Source: an uncultured Rhodanobacteraceae bacterium
GTDB taxonomy: Bacteria > Pseudomonadota > Gammaproteobacteria > Xanthomonadales > Ahniellaceae
NCBI GenBank assembly: GCA_937873105.1
Contig: CALMWD010000313.1
Span: 1-5,828, forward strand
DNA length: 5,828 nucleotides
Direction: 5' to 3'
The notes below the pieces were generated by a model. It saw nothing but the letters and a program-made list of their open reading frames with translations. It had not been told where the DNA came from and did no database searches. Position 1 is the stretch's first letter; each line of letters begins with the position of its first letter. The position numbers were made by a program, and so were the translations under genes. Shown piece after piece: positions 5,273 through 5,828 of this stretch.

Positions 5273-5544
5273 CAGCGATCGCCGCGCGACTCGGCGAACA
5301 ACGCGTCCACCTGAGCGGGCGTGTAGCGGGCCTTGGCGACTGGCCATGGTGCCGGCATGGCCTTGGCCGGCGTGATGCGCCCTTCGGCGCGCAACCGCGC
5401 GACGGTGTCGGTCGATGTTTCCAGTGCTTCGATCCGCCAGCGTGCCACGCCGCGCTCGGTCACGATGACAGGGCGTCCATTCTTCACGGCATCCAGCACG
5501 CCCGCCGTGTCCTGGTTCAGTTCACGCTTGCTGATGGTCTTCAT
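5272..5544 (-). CDS. Phd/YefM-type antitoxin
   Basis: A 90-residue protein whose N-terminus (MKTISKRELNQDTAGVLDAV, residues 1-20) and NGRPVIVTERG (22-32) match the Phd/YefM DNA-binding fold: a helix, then a beta-hairpin that dimerises and binds operator palindromes. The C-terminal part (residues 45-90, including RYTPAQVDALFAESRGDR) is the expected flexible toxin-neutralising segment. It should bind and inhibit the PIN toxin encoded immediately downstream (one-base overlap) and repress the pair. The ATG at 5544 is preferred because conserved MKTISKREL-type sequence starts there; an in-frame TTG at 5562 would add six residues and would lie inside the palindrome. No Shine-Dalgarno precedes the ATG, and a -10-like TACAAT sits only 6 bases upstream, consistent with a leaderless mRNA. 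Confidence 0.88.
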   Translation of the reverse strand: MKTISKRELNQDTAGVLDAVKNGRPVIVTERGVARWRIEALETSTDTVARLRAEGRITPAKAMPAPWPVAKARYTPAQVDALFAESRGDR

Positions 5545-5550
5545 TGGGCC

Positions 5551-5568
5551 ATTGTAAGACAAATGTCT
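5551..5568 (-). promoter_or_regulatory. Candidate -10 box and operator palindrome of the toxin-antitoxin unit
   Basis: Minus-strand TACAAT (5551-5556) matches 5 of 6 bases of the sigma-70 -10 consensus and lies 6 bases before the antitoxin ATG. Directly upstream is the palindrome AGACA-TT-TGTCT (5557-5568), positioned in the spacer where a bound Phd/YefM dimer would block RNA polymerase. The -35 position (5574-5579, GCGCCA) is weak, 3 of 6. The 45-bp gap is markedly more AT-rich than its surroundings. Confidence 0.5.
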
Positions 5569-5589
5569 GTCATTGGCGCTGCAAAGACG

Positions 5590-5828
5590 TCAACGCGACA
5601 GGAACTTCACCAGCGCATCCGCGATGCCCTTGTAGGGCGGGCGCAGGAGGAAGTCGAAGCCGGTGAAGCGGGACTGGTAGACGATCGGCAGCAGCTTGCT
5701 GAAATTCAGGAAGCCTTCCTTCGCGTGGTAGTGGCCCATGCCGCTGGGGCCGACGCCGCCGAAAGGCAGTTCGCTGGCGGCGAATTGCAGCAGCGCGTCG
5801 TTGACGGTGACGCCGCCGGCGATGCAGC
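5590..5828 (-). CDS. Aldehyde dehydrogenase, coniferyl-aldehyde-dehydrogenase-like, C-terminal 78 residues, truncated by window edge
   Basis: The gene enters from the right edge and stops at the TGA at 5590-5592. Its last 78 residues carry the ALDH C-terminal signature: GGVTVNDALLQFAASELPFG (visible residues 4-23) followed by GVGPSGMGHYHAKEGFLNFS (24-43), then a tail with RPPYKGIADALVKFLSR. The FGGVGxSGMGxYH form with a hydrophobic C-terminal tail is typical of class 3 ALDHs and of bacterial coniferyl aldehyde dehydrogenases (CalB-like), which oxidise aromatic or medium/long-chain aldehydes with NAD(P)+. The catalytic Cys and Glu lie outside the window, so substrate and integrity cannot be judged. 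The antitoxin start is 45 bases downstream on the same strand. Confidence 0.92.
   Translation of the reverse strand, partial: CIAGGVTVNDALLQFAASELPFGGVGPSGMGHYHAKEGFLNFSKLLPIVYQSRFTGFDFLLRPPYKGIADALVKFLSR

Noticed and set aside
5273..5347. 25-residue N-terminal extension of the PIN toxin
   Set aside because: Arg-rich, lies in the antitoxin coding region in another frame, and the PIN fold starts with MRWYIDAS at 5272, which fits the TGATG junction.
5545..5562. TTG start at 5562 for the antitoxin
   Set aside because: It would place the start inside the palindrome and upstream of the probable -10 box; Phd/YefM similarity begins at the ATG at 5544.

Overview
The window is GC-rich with strong codon bias and looks like chromosomal DNA of a gammaproteobacterium, most likely of the Xanthomonadales/Lysobacterales (Lysobacter-, Dokdonella- or Rhodanobacter-like). 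This placement is inferred from an oxygen-dependent HemF, a XanB2-like chorismatase, and exported proteins carrying motifs I associate with that order. No rRNA, tRNA, CRISPR array or insertion sequence was seen.

Left part (1-1647, all minus strand): a tight three-gene unit read as hemF (coproporphyrinogen III oxidase), then a YdiI-like hotdog acyl-CoA thioesterase, then srkA (stress-response kinase, cut by the window edge). The hemF stop overlaps the thioesterase start (ATGA), and the thioesterase stop lies 4 bases before the srkA start, so co-transcription and translational coupling are likely.

Centre (1726-2706, plus strand): a chorismatase of the FkbO/Hyg5/XanB2 family, divergent from hemF across a 78-bp gap. 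In Xanthomonas, XanB2 converts chorismate to 3- and 4-hydroxybenzoate for xanthomonadin pigment and ubiquinone; that role is plausible here but not proven. A 36-bp convergent gap with two small GC hairpins separates it from the next gene.

Right-centre (2743-4748, minus strand): two exported proteins of unknown function, translationally coupled by an ATGA overlap. The upstream one is a 97-residue secreted protein with a GGGxSxxxxYxLxGTxGQPDA motif and a C-terminal LFGDGFE tail. The downstream one is a 571-residue secreted protein with a YQGEL-type N-terminal domain, a fibre-like linker and seven C-x4-C repeats of about 50 residues that look like a closed seven-bladed beta-propeller. This pair is the least described content of the window. 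A 131-bp gap upstream of it holds a large imperfect inverted repeat.

Right end (4880-5828, minus strand): a Phd/YefM-type antitoxin and a PIN-domain (VapC-like) toxin overlapping by one base (TGATG), with a possible leaderless promoter and operator palindrome in the 45-bp gap after the 3' end of a coniferyl-aldehyde-dehydrogenase-like ALDH gene, which is cut by the window edge.
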